Assembly: GCA_916613615.1 (NCBI GenBank)
Contig: OU744721.1
Location: forward strand, 77,753,060-77,817,059
Reading direction: 5' to 3'
Length of the DNA: 64,000 nt
Source: Steromphala cineraria
Lineage: Eukaryota; Mollusca; Gastropoda; Trochida; Trochidae
A model generated the notes under the pieces. It was not told where the DNA came from. It did no database searches and saw nothing but the letters and a program-made list of their open reading frames with translations. Positions 25,850 to 38,489 of this stretch are shown here, piece by piece. Numbering within the stretch: the stretch's first letter is position 1; every line of letters begins with the position of its first letter. The translations under genes and the position numbers were made by a program.

Positions 25850-27890
25850 CCGAAGATTATTTAAAAAGAAATAAAAAAGAAGCCGAATAATAGTATGCTA
25901 TAAAGTATGTATATTATTGACAAAAGAGGTTAGAGATATTGTAAATTTTAAGACAAATGTATCATCTTGTTGTCAGTGAAGAAATATATCAATATTCACA
26001 ATTTCCAAAATTCTAAATATCCGTTATTATATTTGTCCAGTTTATATTGTTTATTCTCGATATTGTATACATGCAAAGCACGTGATTAAAGAATAAACAA
26101 GAAAGTTGCTTTCTCTCATTTAAACTATGCTTAGACCAAAGTTTTGTAGGTGTCCAGGACTATCCTAATCGAAGTTTTGCTTTATCAAAGGATGTTTGTT
26201 GTTGCCTTAATAAACGGGTATTTGAAAGGAACATTTTATAAATAATAACGAGAAGGGTATCCGCGTCTAAAACAAGAAAGTATGAGCATCAAAATAGAAG
26301 GTTCTGTTAAGCATATTTACGTGCACCATTTTGTGTTATGTATTGAAACCAATATGAGCGAAACGCTAGCTTCAAAATGACGTTTCGAATCAAAAGAAAG
26401 ACAACTCAATTCGAATATAAGTGTTACATGTGTATTCAAGTATTGCTATTTAACTACCAGACGCTTAAACAAGGACATGTTGTAAAGCAAGAGTTCTTAC
26501 AATGTTCTTCGTAGTAAATGCACATCGTTCAGTGAAAGAACATCGTTTTATAATTGAGTGATATTATTAATGCAACAATACCTAATAGAAAGAAACATTA
26601 CGGGTCATTTATTCATTTGTACTTTGGCGTGATTTCAATTTAATCCATTATCGGCGTAAATATTAGTTTTCTAAAGTTATATTGGGAATTGTTGCTTTAA
26701 GGATTTTCATGCTCTGGTAACATATTTGCTTGACAATTGAAATTTCCATTTAGATCAATTAGGCTGGCTTAAATGATCGTCAAACAGTAGGAACTGTTTA
26801 GACAAGCACGTTTACTTGTGTTTAACTTTCGCTTCTGCCATATCGGTATTCAATTTGTGTGAACAAAAGAGGGAACTGGAAGATTATGCTTGACTATGAA
26901 ATAGAAGGAAGAAATCGATGCATCGGGGACTGAATGAGCTGGGGAATTAGAAAACGTTTCGAAACGGAAGTAGGGGCAGATTAAATACTAAAAAAGGAGC
27001 AAATAGATCGAAATGTGGAAGTCAAAGTTTCTCTAAAGCCATCTGAACCTAACGATTGGTATTTCAGCAGCGTTCTGACTATACAATGAGATGAGTTTTA
27101 GTTGGTATTATTCAAGTTATAAAAAAAAGAATATATTGAAACTAAAGAAAAAATTGATTTTGGTATGTTTATAAATTTGAAAACTTTCCATAATGTTAAA
27201 ATGGCAGTTAACAGTTATCAAGCTTTATCGTGATCCAAAGCGTGATATTAGCACCAGTGATGCCATGTTACATTATATTCACCTTCGAAAATTAATAACA
27301 TACACGAAAGGTAAAAGTGCAGGAGAAAAATCCCAATGTTAAGCAAAGACTGACGGATAGCAAGTGAAATACTTAGAGAGAGATCAGTGGATTGTCACAA
27401 AAGAGTAAAACATCATTAACGTAATATTCATAAATAATCAGTCAATTTCATTTAGTGTATGCATTCTTGATATAATCTTTATTTACCTTCACAATCTTTC
27501 ATCTGAATAATTCAATAATGAATACACCGCAATGAGTATATATGAAGACAGAAAAAAAAGAGTCAAATGAATTATTCATACCAACGTATCTGCAATCAGT
27601 AAACAGTGTTAATGACATATTGGAATAATTTTAGATGCAGACACACGAAATGTTTGGCATTGTTTATATGTGTATTGTGAATTAAAAGAACACATTTTCT
27701 AAAGAAAAAGAGCAAATCAAACTGATGATTTACAGATTCAAATTTACAATCCAGATATCGTAGATTAATTATAATAATTAATGAGTAACGATTGTTTGTT
27801 CAGTCTAGATAATAGTTTGGGGTTTCTTTCTGAAATGGGATAAAAGCGCAGGACAATATGGAATTTGCGTTTGCCATTTTCAACAGTTTG
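25850..27890. other. AT-rich, no gene seen
   Basis: AT-rich DNA between the second LINE tail and the 27.9 kb MITE. No open frames of note. Confidence 0.65.
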
Positions 27891-27894
27891 ATGG

Positions 27895-28418
27895 TAAACT
27901 CACGGGCAAAAGAAAGGTTTCACCTTAGTTGATTTCATCATATATATAATTTTCAATTACAAATATTTTCATTTTTAGACGTCGTTCGCTAAAACAGAAC
28001 AGTGCAAGCCTTTAGTTATCAATCAAAGAATACTTCTAGAGGTGTTTGATTTTTTGTGTGGAAAATTGACATTTTTAATTTTTTTTTTTTGGAAAATTAA
28101 TTTTAATAAACAACAAATGGCCATCGATATATAAGCTATATTTTACTAAAAAATCACAAAACAAACCTTGTTTTCCACTCATTTACACCCTTTTTAACAT
28201 GTTAGAGGTCATGTTGGTGTAAATTTCATGTTTTACCCCGGTCTTCTTTAAACAAAGATATCTTAACAAACAATGAATCAATCAACGATCAATTCATATG
28301 AAATATTGGAGATATGATTAATGTTGATGATTCCATGATCAAATGCGTCATATATATTTCAAATCGTTGTAAAATCGAAACCAACTGAGGTGAAACCTTT
28401 CTTTTGCCCGTGAGTTTA
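27895..28418. mobile_element. Family D MITE, 524 bp, TA-bounded
   Basis: Terminal inverted repeats of about 40 bp with two mismatches, starting TAAACTCACGGGCAAAAG on the left and ending CTTTTGCCCGTGAGTTTA on the right. A TA at both ends fits a Tc1/mariner-type target site. No coding capacity. The interior contains a T-run at 28079-28090. Confidence 0.8.
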
Positions 28419-29391
28419 GTTTTTAAAGATGTGTCAGAAGTTGGCCATAAGATTATGTATATATATATCTCTCAAAAAAACGATCTGTCCAATTAAAATT
28501 TATATAAAATATATTTAATATCAAATAATATAAATATGTAAATTTTATATTATATATTATAAACTCCTTGTCTTCTTGTTATTTCAAACTACTAAAATGC
28601 ATCTTAAACAACGTTGTATACCGAGTGTTTTCTTAGTAATGAAATACTTCTGTTGTATATCTTAAAGTTTTGTCACCTACCCATGCAAGTGCAAAATGAA
28701 GCTAGATGTATGTCTTACTTCGTAGAAAAGCAATACAGAAACACGTTATCTAGGCCAATCGTGTATATTTGAACGTGGTTATATATATCAGCGTGTTATA
28801 TAACAAGAACCGTCCGCAATCCCTGAACCTGGTCACTTTGGACCTGGCCTGGTAAGTTTTTAGGTTATTTCTTAGTTACGAATAATGCTACTATAAGAAT
28901 TGATAATAAAACACCCCCTTTTGGTTGGCTAATTTTCATGCTCTATTTCATGCTCTATATATATGGACACATTCTACACTGCAAACCCAACCAAAATGAA
29001 ATTCAACCAATTGCTTGAAAAAAACAAATGTAAGATTACTAAAAAATATTGCTATTTACCTGAAAAGAAATTTACCTGTATGATAAATAACGTATCTCCG
29101 CCTGTACATGTGCAAAAAATTTGTTTTATTGATTTGTACTTTTGGTCATGTGGCCACATATACTGAATAAAGCTCTTCTAAAATATGTGTGGTCATTACT
29201 CACAGTAACACAGTCTCTCAAAAGACAAAAGCATCACCTGATTTCCTCTTTAAAACCATATTTCTATACAAAGGAATACGGTATTATTTTATAGTTAAAC
29301 GTTGCCTCCTGTACTTATTAGAGGACCTACAGGTATTCATGATTAAAGAACAAATCCTTGTAAAAAGGGATCGATTAAGGAATCAATAGGG

Positions 29392-29407
29392 TCACGTGAT
29401 CACGTGA
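29392..29407. promoter_or_regulatory. Palindromic double E-box
   Basis: TCACGTGATCACGTGA is a perfect 16 bp palindrome containing two CACGTG E-boxes spaced 8 bp centre to centre. CACGTG is the bHLH-ZIP (Myc/Max, USF, MITF type) core. No gene lies nearby, so function is unknown. Confidence 0.35.
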
Positions 29408-31209
29408 AACGCTGAAGAAATACATGTCACGAGAGTCACTTTTTATATGTGTAAACGTTGTCTGCTGAATAAAAAAATGCCTATTTCAAATACTACCTAA
29501 AAAATAAGTTTATTATAAAATATCCTAAAATTTGAGACAAGGCTTTTTCTTATATGAGATTAAAATGACATTGTTTGATTTATTATCAGAAAGAATGTGG
29601 AAAAAAACTCGTGATATACAGATGTTTGTACGGAAGGTGTTGTAAAATTAACAAATGACAGATCGACATATTATTTCATAAAGGAATTTGAGATGAAACG
29701 ATTTTTGATATTCTGAAGCAAAACAAAGAAAAACATTTTATGATGTCATATGAATCATTTGTTTTAACAGGTTCGTACTTGTGCTAATTCGTCGAAATAA
29801 ACTAAGTAACTCTTTACAGTTTATGACTTTATGTTTTGTGACCTTAGAATGAGGTTGAAATATTTGATTATATATCATTGAGTTTATGACATGGTGTCTA
29901 TCACAATTGTATTTGATGGTAATTAGCAAGCAATGATCACCTGACATCCAGGTGAGTGATAGTTAGACGTTTTGCATCATCTTATGTCTTAAATGAGTGA
30001 TTGTTGCAGGTGGATTAGTTATTACACAGATTATTGTAACATGGAACACTTACTCAAAACACTAAATGACAAAACTTTCAATCATGTTCACCTGACAAGT
30101 TATTTTATAACGCATTTAACGTACCTGTAACAATGCCGATTTTCCAACAGGTCTTTTATTGACGAGTATCTAGTACACTATCTACTTTGGTTATCAGTAA
30201 ATAACAGTAAATATGCTGTTTTCAGAAGAAGAAACGAACTGACAGTTAATGGTATTTAGGTAATTCGTTTTGTTAGTTTGAAGATCTAGTAGTCGAAACT
30301 ATTGTGGACAATTTGTCTTAGGTAGGCGAGAAGAGTTATGTCCCTTGGTTTTACTCAATGGGTTCATTTTTGCTATGCAAATACTAAGCTCATTTTGCTT
30401 GATTATTAAACATGATTTGATGACTCCAACCTTTTTATGAAATTATTGATAAAATTTGATATCATATTATGGAATACAAAGTTTTTTTGTTTTTAGATAC
30501 TTGAAAGAAATAGTGTTTTTAAAATAATTCAGATAACAGATAACGGAAAATTGTTAATGCTAAAGGTTGATATGCTATGATGTTTTTATCCAGGGTATAC
30601 GTAAAGTATATTATTTATCGTAGTTAAAATCTGTCCATAACTTCTTAGTTTTCTCCAAAAGATTTTCTGATATCAATCGATACTTTAATTGTTGTTATTT
30701 GTCTAACCTGAAGGTTGTAAGCCTGAAAATTCCCTTTAAGTTTGTTACTGTATGAAATAACCACATGCATATTGGAACTGTCTTGAAATTTATCATGTTT
30801 TGTTAAATTCATTGTTTAATGAATGTTTATATATTTGTATATTGTCGGGAGAGGCAATGATATAAACAAATGGTTGCATGTTTACCAATACCATCATGTG
30901 TTTTAATAAAATATGTTTTAACCATATGAAAAATCACATGGCAATTCATGTCGAAAAATACTTAAAAACAAAAAATATTCTTTAAAGAATTATGATTTGA
31001 ACAAATATATAAAACAAGAACATGTTTATCTTTAAAACAATACATTCATACTTAAACTTTTAATGAAATATCAAAATACAATGTGATACACTGCTTTGTA
31101 TTAATCTCTGTAGGTGTTCATACAAAAGCTGTCGATGTTTATGTGAAATGAAGACCAAATGATATATATGAAACTATGATTCATAACAAAACGTGTATAT
31201 GTTTCTAAA

Positions 31210-31565
31210 AGGGGCAGTAGCTCGTTTTTTTACAATTGTATAGTTGCTATTTTTCACTGATAATTGTTCGTTTATGCTAAATAAATTATTTCGATAGTGT
31301 TAAAACTCTCATTACATTTACCAATTATTCATAGTCAAAGAACAAATTATAAAGATTCACATAAAGTACATTGGCTTCCATTTTTGTGTGAACAGCTTCA
31401 ATTAATTTGTGTAAGAAAAGGGAATCTCACGGCTGACATTTACAATATATGTTTGATTTATTACTTCTTTATTTAGTTTATATATATTGTCTTTCAATTG
31501 TAACCATTTATGTTCATTTTTCTGACATCACCTTACATTCCCCTTGGAAACGTACAACTGCCCCT
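31210..31565 (+). mobile_element. Family A MITE, diverged copy
   Basis: 356 bp copy with ends AGGGGCAGTAGCTCG and GTACAACTGCCCCT. The right TTAA (31566-31569) is intact and the left is altered. The internal sequence follows the 37.7 kb copy throughout (for example CACTGATAATTG near the left end and TTCATTTTTCTGACATCACC near the right). Confidence 0.8.
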
Positions 31566-34500
31566 TTAAGAAATATATTTTTAGTGCAGTAAGTTAAATT
31601 AATTAATTAATTGCATCTAAAATAAAATGATATTTTACCTCTATATATGTAATTTTATTTCTCTGAACGGCATAACTTCAAGGAATATCATTATACTAAG
31701 GTCCAAAGGAAAAGATGATTATCGTTTTATGCTAATTTTACAAATATTTAAATCGTACATTTCAGTAATACCAGCTATTTACCAGATTACTAGAAAATAT
31801 ATGAAAATTATGCAAACATTGACAAAGCGTGCATAATAAAGACAACTACTACTAGACACTCCGCATATGCTATAGTATATGCAAACGTATTTTGTTTGAA
31901 GTGTATGTTTTTGCAGTTATTTCTTTTGTAACCTATAATGAATCACTTCTTATAGGTTGATAAATCTTGAATAGTTGGTATTTAATTACCAAGAATAGAA
32001 TGTCATCGTATGACATTTCATTTGAATATGATAAAGATAACCCCTTTTAATGGATTAATGCTATATTTGATATCATATATGGAATACTTTGGGTTATGAT
32101 AACATGCATACGTCTTTACATATAATTTCACAATTTATACTCATAATGGTCATACCATAATGAATAACTGCAATGGACTACTACGATGCAATTAAAACAT
32201 GATTAAATGCAATTGCTTGGCGGTAATCATAATCTAAAACCATGAATTAAAAACACTTCATAATACGATGATGCATTAATCACCACCATCTATAAAACAA
32301 GCCAGTGAAAAAATCAATTCCATACATTGATAGACACATTGTACATGTATATGAACAGAAACATTGTTTCGAAATTAGGAGGTACCTAATGCTACTTCGA
32401 TATTGTAAACATGTTATCACGCATGGCTACAGATAAATGTCTTATTACAGTATATGATTGTCGGTGAAACACTCTAATGTATCAGTGAAAGAAAATGAAC
32501 TCGATTTTCTTCCCAATTCGTGGTATGTGTTACAAAGATGACCGATGTAATAACTTTACGCTTTTATAATGAGTAAGTCGTTTGGATTTGTAAATTCCAA
32601 ACATTTATTTTTATAGGTCTTTCGGCTTCGCCTCTGTCAAGTGTTTAGTTGTTGAAAAGTTTTAGTAAGAAGTCATTAAAGACAAATGTTTTTTAATCCT
32701 TCCTAAGCTACTGCAAGTGGCACAATTACAATATCTGTATATGTAAGCTGGAGGCGGAAAGGTAACGTGTTAGTGATTTTATCAGAAGAGTTGGCGACAA
32801 ATTGTCTCTTATGCAAACTTACTCTTTAGTTAGAGGCAATTTGAAAACTATAAAGCTTTATCTTTATTATTACTTATGATCATTATGCACATAAAATTAA
32901 CCGATTATGTATATATAACCTTAGATCTGTTCGTTATCATTTATCTTTTAAAATAAAAAGTATTCATAAGGTAGATTTATCGTGAAATAATATTTTATCA
33001 ATCGTCTCAAGGCAAAAAACTTACGAATGCTCCACATATCAGAAAGGTTGATTATCAATTTATTGTTTCATCCTTACTTATTATGCAAAAAGGTTAGGAA
33101 CTAATGGAAATATTCAATTGTGTTTTCGTTCAATATTACACTTTAAATTTTTGACATAACCATATGCATTAAGTTCTATACTTGTATGACCAAATGACAT
33201 GCAAAAGATTGTTAACGAGATTTTGAAACTATTTCAAGCAAATGACGTCGAAGTTGATGTCATGTATTGCATTTGAACATGGTCGTGATTAAGTCTCCGA
33301 CTGATTTGGTAAATAAACATTATTCAAACATCTTTCACAGGGGTCTTGGGTGGTTTTTTTAAAATATTTCTTATAGATGATCATGAAGCACTCGTCAATT
33401 CATATGGTATTCGAGGAAAATGTTTTTTCTATCGTTTTGACATCTCGTTTGAAGAAAAAAATGTTTCACAATTTTAAGAAATATTATTCAAAATAGAACT
33501 GTTATTGTTGCACAATTTCTTTAAATTGCTATATAAATCAACTTTTGAAACTGATTTTTATATATTCAACGTGTTTTGTATCATAATGATTGTATCCATT
33601 ACACCCTTTGAAAAGCTCATAATATTACTGATATTTATGCTTTAAAACATTCGAAATGTTTTTCAACTCCAACTTATTCATAAGACATGACACACACACA
33701 CTTGTCTGCATGATGGTTTATGGATTGTTAACATTATTTCATACAAGTTTACCTCTACTTCTTCATCTTCCGTTAATGAATTACATCTACTAATGATCTT
33801 CAAACCATTCTATTCAGACGTTCATTAATTGCAGTGCAGTTTATGCATAGCACAAGTAAAAATAATGAATTATTTTATATTTTGTACTTCTAAGTCTCAT
33901 ATTCTCTGTTACAATAGTAACTATTCATTCACTTACAATATACTTCATATCAATTGCTATATTGTAGAAATCCAGCATAAAGCCCCATACCCAAAAAAAT
34001 GGGAAACTGCCCTTGAGCGAATGTAAGTGAAAAACAGTTGAAATCCTATCATAAAGTTTGTATATAATATTCTGTAATGTATAGAATTCTGTCAACAAAC
34101 CAACTTTTGTTTAAAATGAGTAATATTGACAGTCAGTTACGTTCATTTTGTAATACTGCATTCGAAAGCTTACTTCGCCTCTTTTATCACTGTCTAAACA
34201 TTTTGAATAAATTCTACACATGGATAAAAAAGGAAACTATTTTGATGTAAATAAGAAGAAAGAAAAATTGGGTTTCCTAAAAGAATAAATGATGTACTCA
34301 ATCGTCTACTAACGATCGTCAATTTTACAATTTTAAGAATGAGATAGCATTCAAGCTCACAATTCGATTAGATTAAGACTGAAATAATTCAAATCATCTC
34401 TTCCTGTAGTCTCTTCTGAATTCGTTGGTTTCTGGTCTGACTGCCATCATGTGTTTAATTGAAACGTATTTGATTTTGTGCCTGTGTGCTTCATTGTTTT

Positions 34501-34689
34501 GTTGCTATATTGTCACCTTTCATAGGAGCTTTGCCAATAGTGTCAATGTTGTCAATATGTTTATAAATATGTTCATATTTAATTAAATGATGTTACCAAA
34601 AACGCATATTGCAAAACCGATAAATGAAATACACTGCTTGGTTTAGATAAAAAAAACTTTCATTTAGATTATAAAATAATATCAAGTAT

Positions 34690-35010
34690 TGGGGAGATTT
34701 TTTCAATGGGCCCTCTAGGGGGAATCTCGATAAGTGCCCAAGTCTCAACAATCAGCCCGTACAAGGCATATGATAAATAGGAACACTGGTCTTGTTCCTG
34801 TCTCTAGTTGCTGCTACACCTTTATTAGTGCATACGGTGTCTCCAGGGGTGGCCCCGGCTGCAGACAGAGATCTTAAACTCGGCCATTCATCACATGCTA
34901 ATGTGTTTTTGTGATGACCGACCCGTGTGATGTTGGTATTCTGATAGGGAACTTCTCACTTCACAGGGTTTGGTTTAGGGAGGCGGGTTCACATGCTTCC
35001 CGTTCTCAGG
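34690..35010. promoter_or_regulatory. GC-richer island, candidate cis-regulatory region
   Basis: Isolated 320 bp block in AT-rich DNA with TGGGCCCTCTAGGGGGAATC at about 34708, GGGGTGGCCCCGGCTGC near 34846 and CATGCTAATGTG near 34895. No reading frame; candidate non-coding element. Confidence 0.25.
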
Positions 35011-36205
35011 GTATCACGAGATATTTTCTAGTGAAGTTAGATTATGAAACAATCCATTTTAAACACACATTATTTTTGTAATAAGGGTAAAGAATTATCT
35101 TCAAACAAATCTGTCTTTTATATATTTTGGGAAAACAAATTTGTAGCAAATAACATTTTTTGTAAGTATATATTAAACGTACTGAATGTTGTCCGATCCA
35201 TAAATTAAATCGCTACGATGAAATATCAGGATAAATAGAATTATACAGTATGGAAGATAAAATTATTATTTTACATACATAGATACATACATCGTTCGAA
35301 CAAATGATAGCCTATTTTGTATTAATTTTAATTAATTTTCAGCACTACTTATCATTAGGATTTGCTTACTTAAAACGACCGCGGGTACATTTCATTATCT
35401 TCAGTTACTTTAGAATTGTTTACCCTAAACAAACAAAGAAAGCGAATAGAAATTTATTCAGAAAGGTTTAATAAAAACTTCACATCAAAATGAAACAGAA
35501 TTGTTCTAAAACACGCATATCTGTATTTGTAGTATATTGCAAAGACGCGATAAAACACGTCAATGACACTGTATTGTGCAAGTAAACGAAAATCGCTTTG
35601 GCGTCACTTAACTGGAGACACAAAGAATAAATTTCCACGTGTTTAGCGAGCATCAAACACAGTCACTAAGTGGTGACCGCCATAGAGTTTGTACTGTCTA
35701 TGTACAGATAAATTAATCAAGATAATTACAGCTTCGTAATTAAAATCGACCGATCTGGTCAATGGTGTTGTTAGATACTGTTTTGCTTGGTCAAACATAC
35801 TGAGTTTGCTAACACAATATGTAAAGAATGCAAGCTTTGCTTACACCAATTTTCTATTTTATATCATGTATGTTAATGGTATATAAATGCCCTATTTGTA
35901 GTGTGTAAATAGGTTATATGTTTAATGCTTGATAAGATCAAACTATGATATGGGATTAGATTATACTGAATTACTCAATAGTTTGTTGATAAAATTGGGG
36001 TTTCACAATAGGTGTCTAAAAGACTTTTCGAGTTTGTTATAAATCATTTTGTTATTTTTTTTATACATCAGTTTGGGTCATAGTTATTTTCTTCTGTCAC
36101 AAAAATCCTAAAGAGTATGCGTTTTATCAACAAGTTACAAATAATGTCATTCAAATCCCAAAACAATTGCAAAATAGGGATATAAAAAAATATGATAAAA
36201 CATTT

Positions 36206-36287
36206 CGTCGCCGACAGGATTCGAACCTGTGCGGGGAGACCCCAATGGATTTCGAGTCCATCGCCTTAACCACTCGGCCACGACGAC
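36206..36287 (-). tRNA. tRNA-Ser(CGA)
   Basis: 82 nt class II tRNA on the minus strand, no encoded CCA and no intron. The 7 bp acceptor stem (GTCGTCG with CGGCGAC, one G-T pair) is followed by discriminator G. The D-arm/A box is GGCCGAGTGG. The anticodon stem TGGA/TCCA closes loop CTCGAAA, giving anticodon CGA, which reads UCG. The long variable arm GGGGTCTCCCC is typical of tRNA-Ser. The T arm is ACAGG-TTCGAAT-CCTGT and contains a perfect B box. Pol III terminators (T4 from 36200 down to 36197, T7 at 36190-36184) follow within about 20 nt. No other tRNA is seen nearby. Confidence 0.97.
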
Positions 36288-37037
36288 TACCGAGAGAGAG
36301 GATGATTTCAATACTATTCATTCCTGAGTACGTCATGCAAGTCGTCAAAAACATCCATTCCTACGATTTTGGACCATCCGTTGTCTATTGTTTCAATATT
36401 GTTGAACAAATGAACACAAGTAATAGATAAATTGGGTTGAGAGAGATTTTCGAAGCCTGTAATGCGCTATGGAATATTTTATGGGTGCTTCTTAAAAGAA
36501 AACCGTGCCAACCCGGAAGTGAAATGACAAATGCATCAACACTTTCTGGTGCAATAACTTTGTTTTTTTTGTACCTAAATCTGACGGGAACTATCATTTA
36601 AAAACAACAAAGAAAAGCATTCATGGGAAATGAAATTTATACAACGATAGATGTACAATGATATAATTTTGCATATTTTGATAATTGTATTTAAATACAT
36701 TTTAACACAATTGATTTGTGATAAAGTAATTTAACATTTCAATTTCATAAGAGATACCTATTAAGGTCATGCCACATTGATAAGTTGATATTAGATTCAT
36801 TTCATTACTATGAAGAGAGGAAATATTTTTTTTATGTAACTACATAATTTAGAAAACTATTTGTTATTAACTTAGCCCTGAATCATTTGCAAATACTTTT
36901 TTTATAGTTAAAAGACAAATACAACAAATTCATGTCATTTAGCTTCATGTTCTGTAGCTACATCTAGTTAAGATAAACTTCCCTAAATGTTCAACGATTG
37001 CACATGCGACATCTACCATTACTCATGCAATCTTTAA

Positions 37038-37433
37038 AAGGACAGTTCTATCGGGGTATTTTTGGTGGAAAAGGAAATCCAGGAGACATCTCAGTACTCC
37101 ATATATGTTATTACTACATGATTTTACCACAAACCAGTTGAAAACTGTTACTTTTGGTAGTAATATTATTGATTAAGTTTTGACAACTCGATAAAGAAGA
37201 ACACGCACTCAGTCAAAACTGACAATGAGAGGTGAAGCCATTCATCGGCACTACGATTGTAAAAAGCCTAACTACATCATATTAAGCATTGTTGATTGGT
37301 TTTATCAATGACAATTTGTAAATGTGAAGTTAATCTTTTAAAACATTGTAAAATTCTTAACAGTACAGCCCTTTTTTCACATCATTTTAACAAAAAATAA
37401 AATGGCGGGCGAAACACCGATATGTCAGCCACT
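37038..37433 (+). mobile_element. Family B MITE, diverged copy 3
   Basis: The left end AAGGACAGTTCTATCGGGGT and the following GTGGAAAAGGAAATCCAGGA match the reverse complement of copy 1's right end. The right end AATGGCGGGCGAAACACCGA then TGTCAGCCACT-TTAA matches its left end. Size is about 396 bp. It is more diverged than copies 1 and 2, so probably older. Confidence 0.65.
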
Positions 37434-37712
37434 TTAAGTAACCTCAACAATATTCATAGCTATCTTGACTGTGATCCATCCCACACTGACATGGCCTGGC
37501 GATCTTTATTACTTTCTTTAAGACATCAGACTCACCATAAGTGGTGTACTTTCAGATAGTGTACTGTAGCCAATCATATCCAAACACAATTGTAGTGTTA
37601 CAATCAACTGAATGCAATTGTTGTACCATTATTGACAATCACTAAGTCTATAGAATCTTAAACTTGAATGATGACGTAAGGATCACCATTACATACCATG
37701 TCTTCTACTTAA

Positions 37713-38068
37713 AGGGGCAGTAGCACGTTTTTTGATAATTTTATAATTTGAATTTCTCACTGATAATTGTAAGTGAATGGTAAATGTATTATTTTGACAG
37801 TGTCAAAAATCTCATTACAGAAGCCAATCATCCATTGTCAGAGGACAAAAAATGAAGATTCACATAAAATCCATTGGCGGCCATTTTTGTGTGAACACCT
37901 CTAAATCATTTATTGTAAGAAAATGAATCGCATGGCTAAACTTAACGTTATATATTGGAATTATTACTGCTCCATTTAGTTTCAATACATTGTCTTTCAA
38001 TTGAAATCATTAATTTTCATTTTCCTTACATCACCCTATATTCCCCCTAAAAACGTGCTACTGCCCCT
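37713..38068 (+). mobile_element. Family A MITE (TTAA-AGGGGCAGTAGCACG), best copy
   Basis: 356 bp element flanked by TTAA at 37709-37712 and 38069-38072. The terminal inverted repeats are AGGGGCAGTAGCACGTTTT and its reverse complement, essentially perfect. It has no coding capacity. The TTAAAGGRR start and the TTAA duplication match the T2/Kolobok-type MITEs described in Xenopus. Other copies are at 13312-13662, 31210-31565 and, interrupted, at 8316-9815. Confidence 0.85.
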
Positions 38069-38072
38069 TTAA

Positions 38073-38485
38073 AGGCACCAATCAATCGGCTTTCATCCGC
38101 CATTTTGAATGTTAGCATTTCGAGAAAACAAATGTGCTGTTTTTAGCTAATTCATTAACAAAATTAAGAAATAACTACTTGATTGATATCAGAGGAGCAT
38201 ATTTACAAATTATTCATAGTAAAAATTGTCAGTTACAACAGCCTTTTGTCGTAGTAATGCATTCCATGGTCCTAGCTTCAATGATTGGCCTTCATTTCAC
38301 AATGTTTTTATATTTTGAGCGATAGACTTTATTCTTTGTCAAATTCTTAGAACTTGAACAACAACTGAAATGCTAACCTCACAAAATTTAGTGTGAAATT
38401 TCATGTAAAAATCATATATAATTGTAAACAGGAAAGTCCTCCTGAATTTCGTTTCCACAAAAAATACCTCGTTCGAATGGTCCCT
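38073..38485 (+). mobile_element. Family B MITE, copy 1
   Basis: 413 bp element with ends AGGCACCAATCAATCGGC and CGAATGGTCCCT, followed by TTAA at 38486-38489. Its left TTAA (38069-38072) is also the right TTAA of the family A MITE, so the two elements abut and share one target site. The terminal repeats are imperfect. No coding potential. Confidence 0.75.
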
Positions 38486-38489
38486 TTAA

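Larger units (their letters stand above)
28420..36200. other. AT-rich gene desert
   Basis: About 7.8 kb with a family A MITE (31.2 kb), an E-box palindrome (29.39 kb) and one GC-richer island (34.7 kb). All else is AT-rich with short random frames. It includes a very AT-rich run at 28430-28565 rich in ATATAT. Confidence 0.65.
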
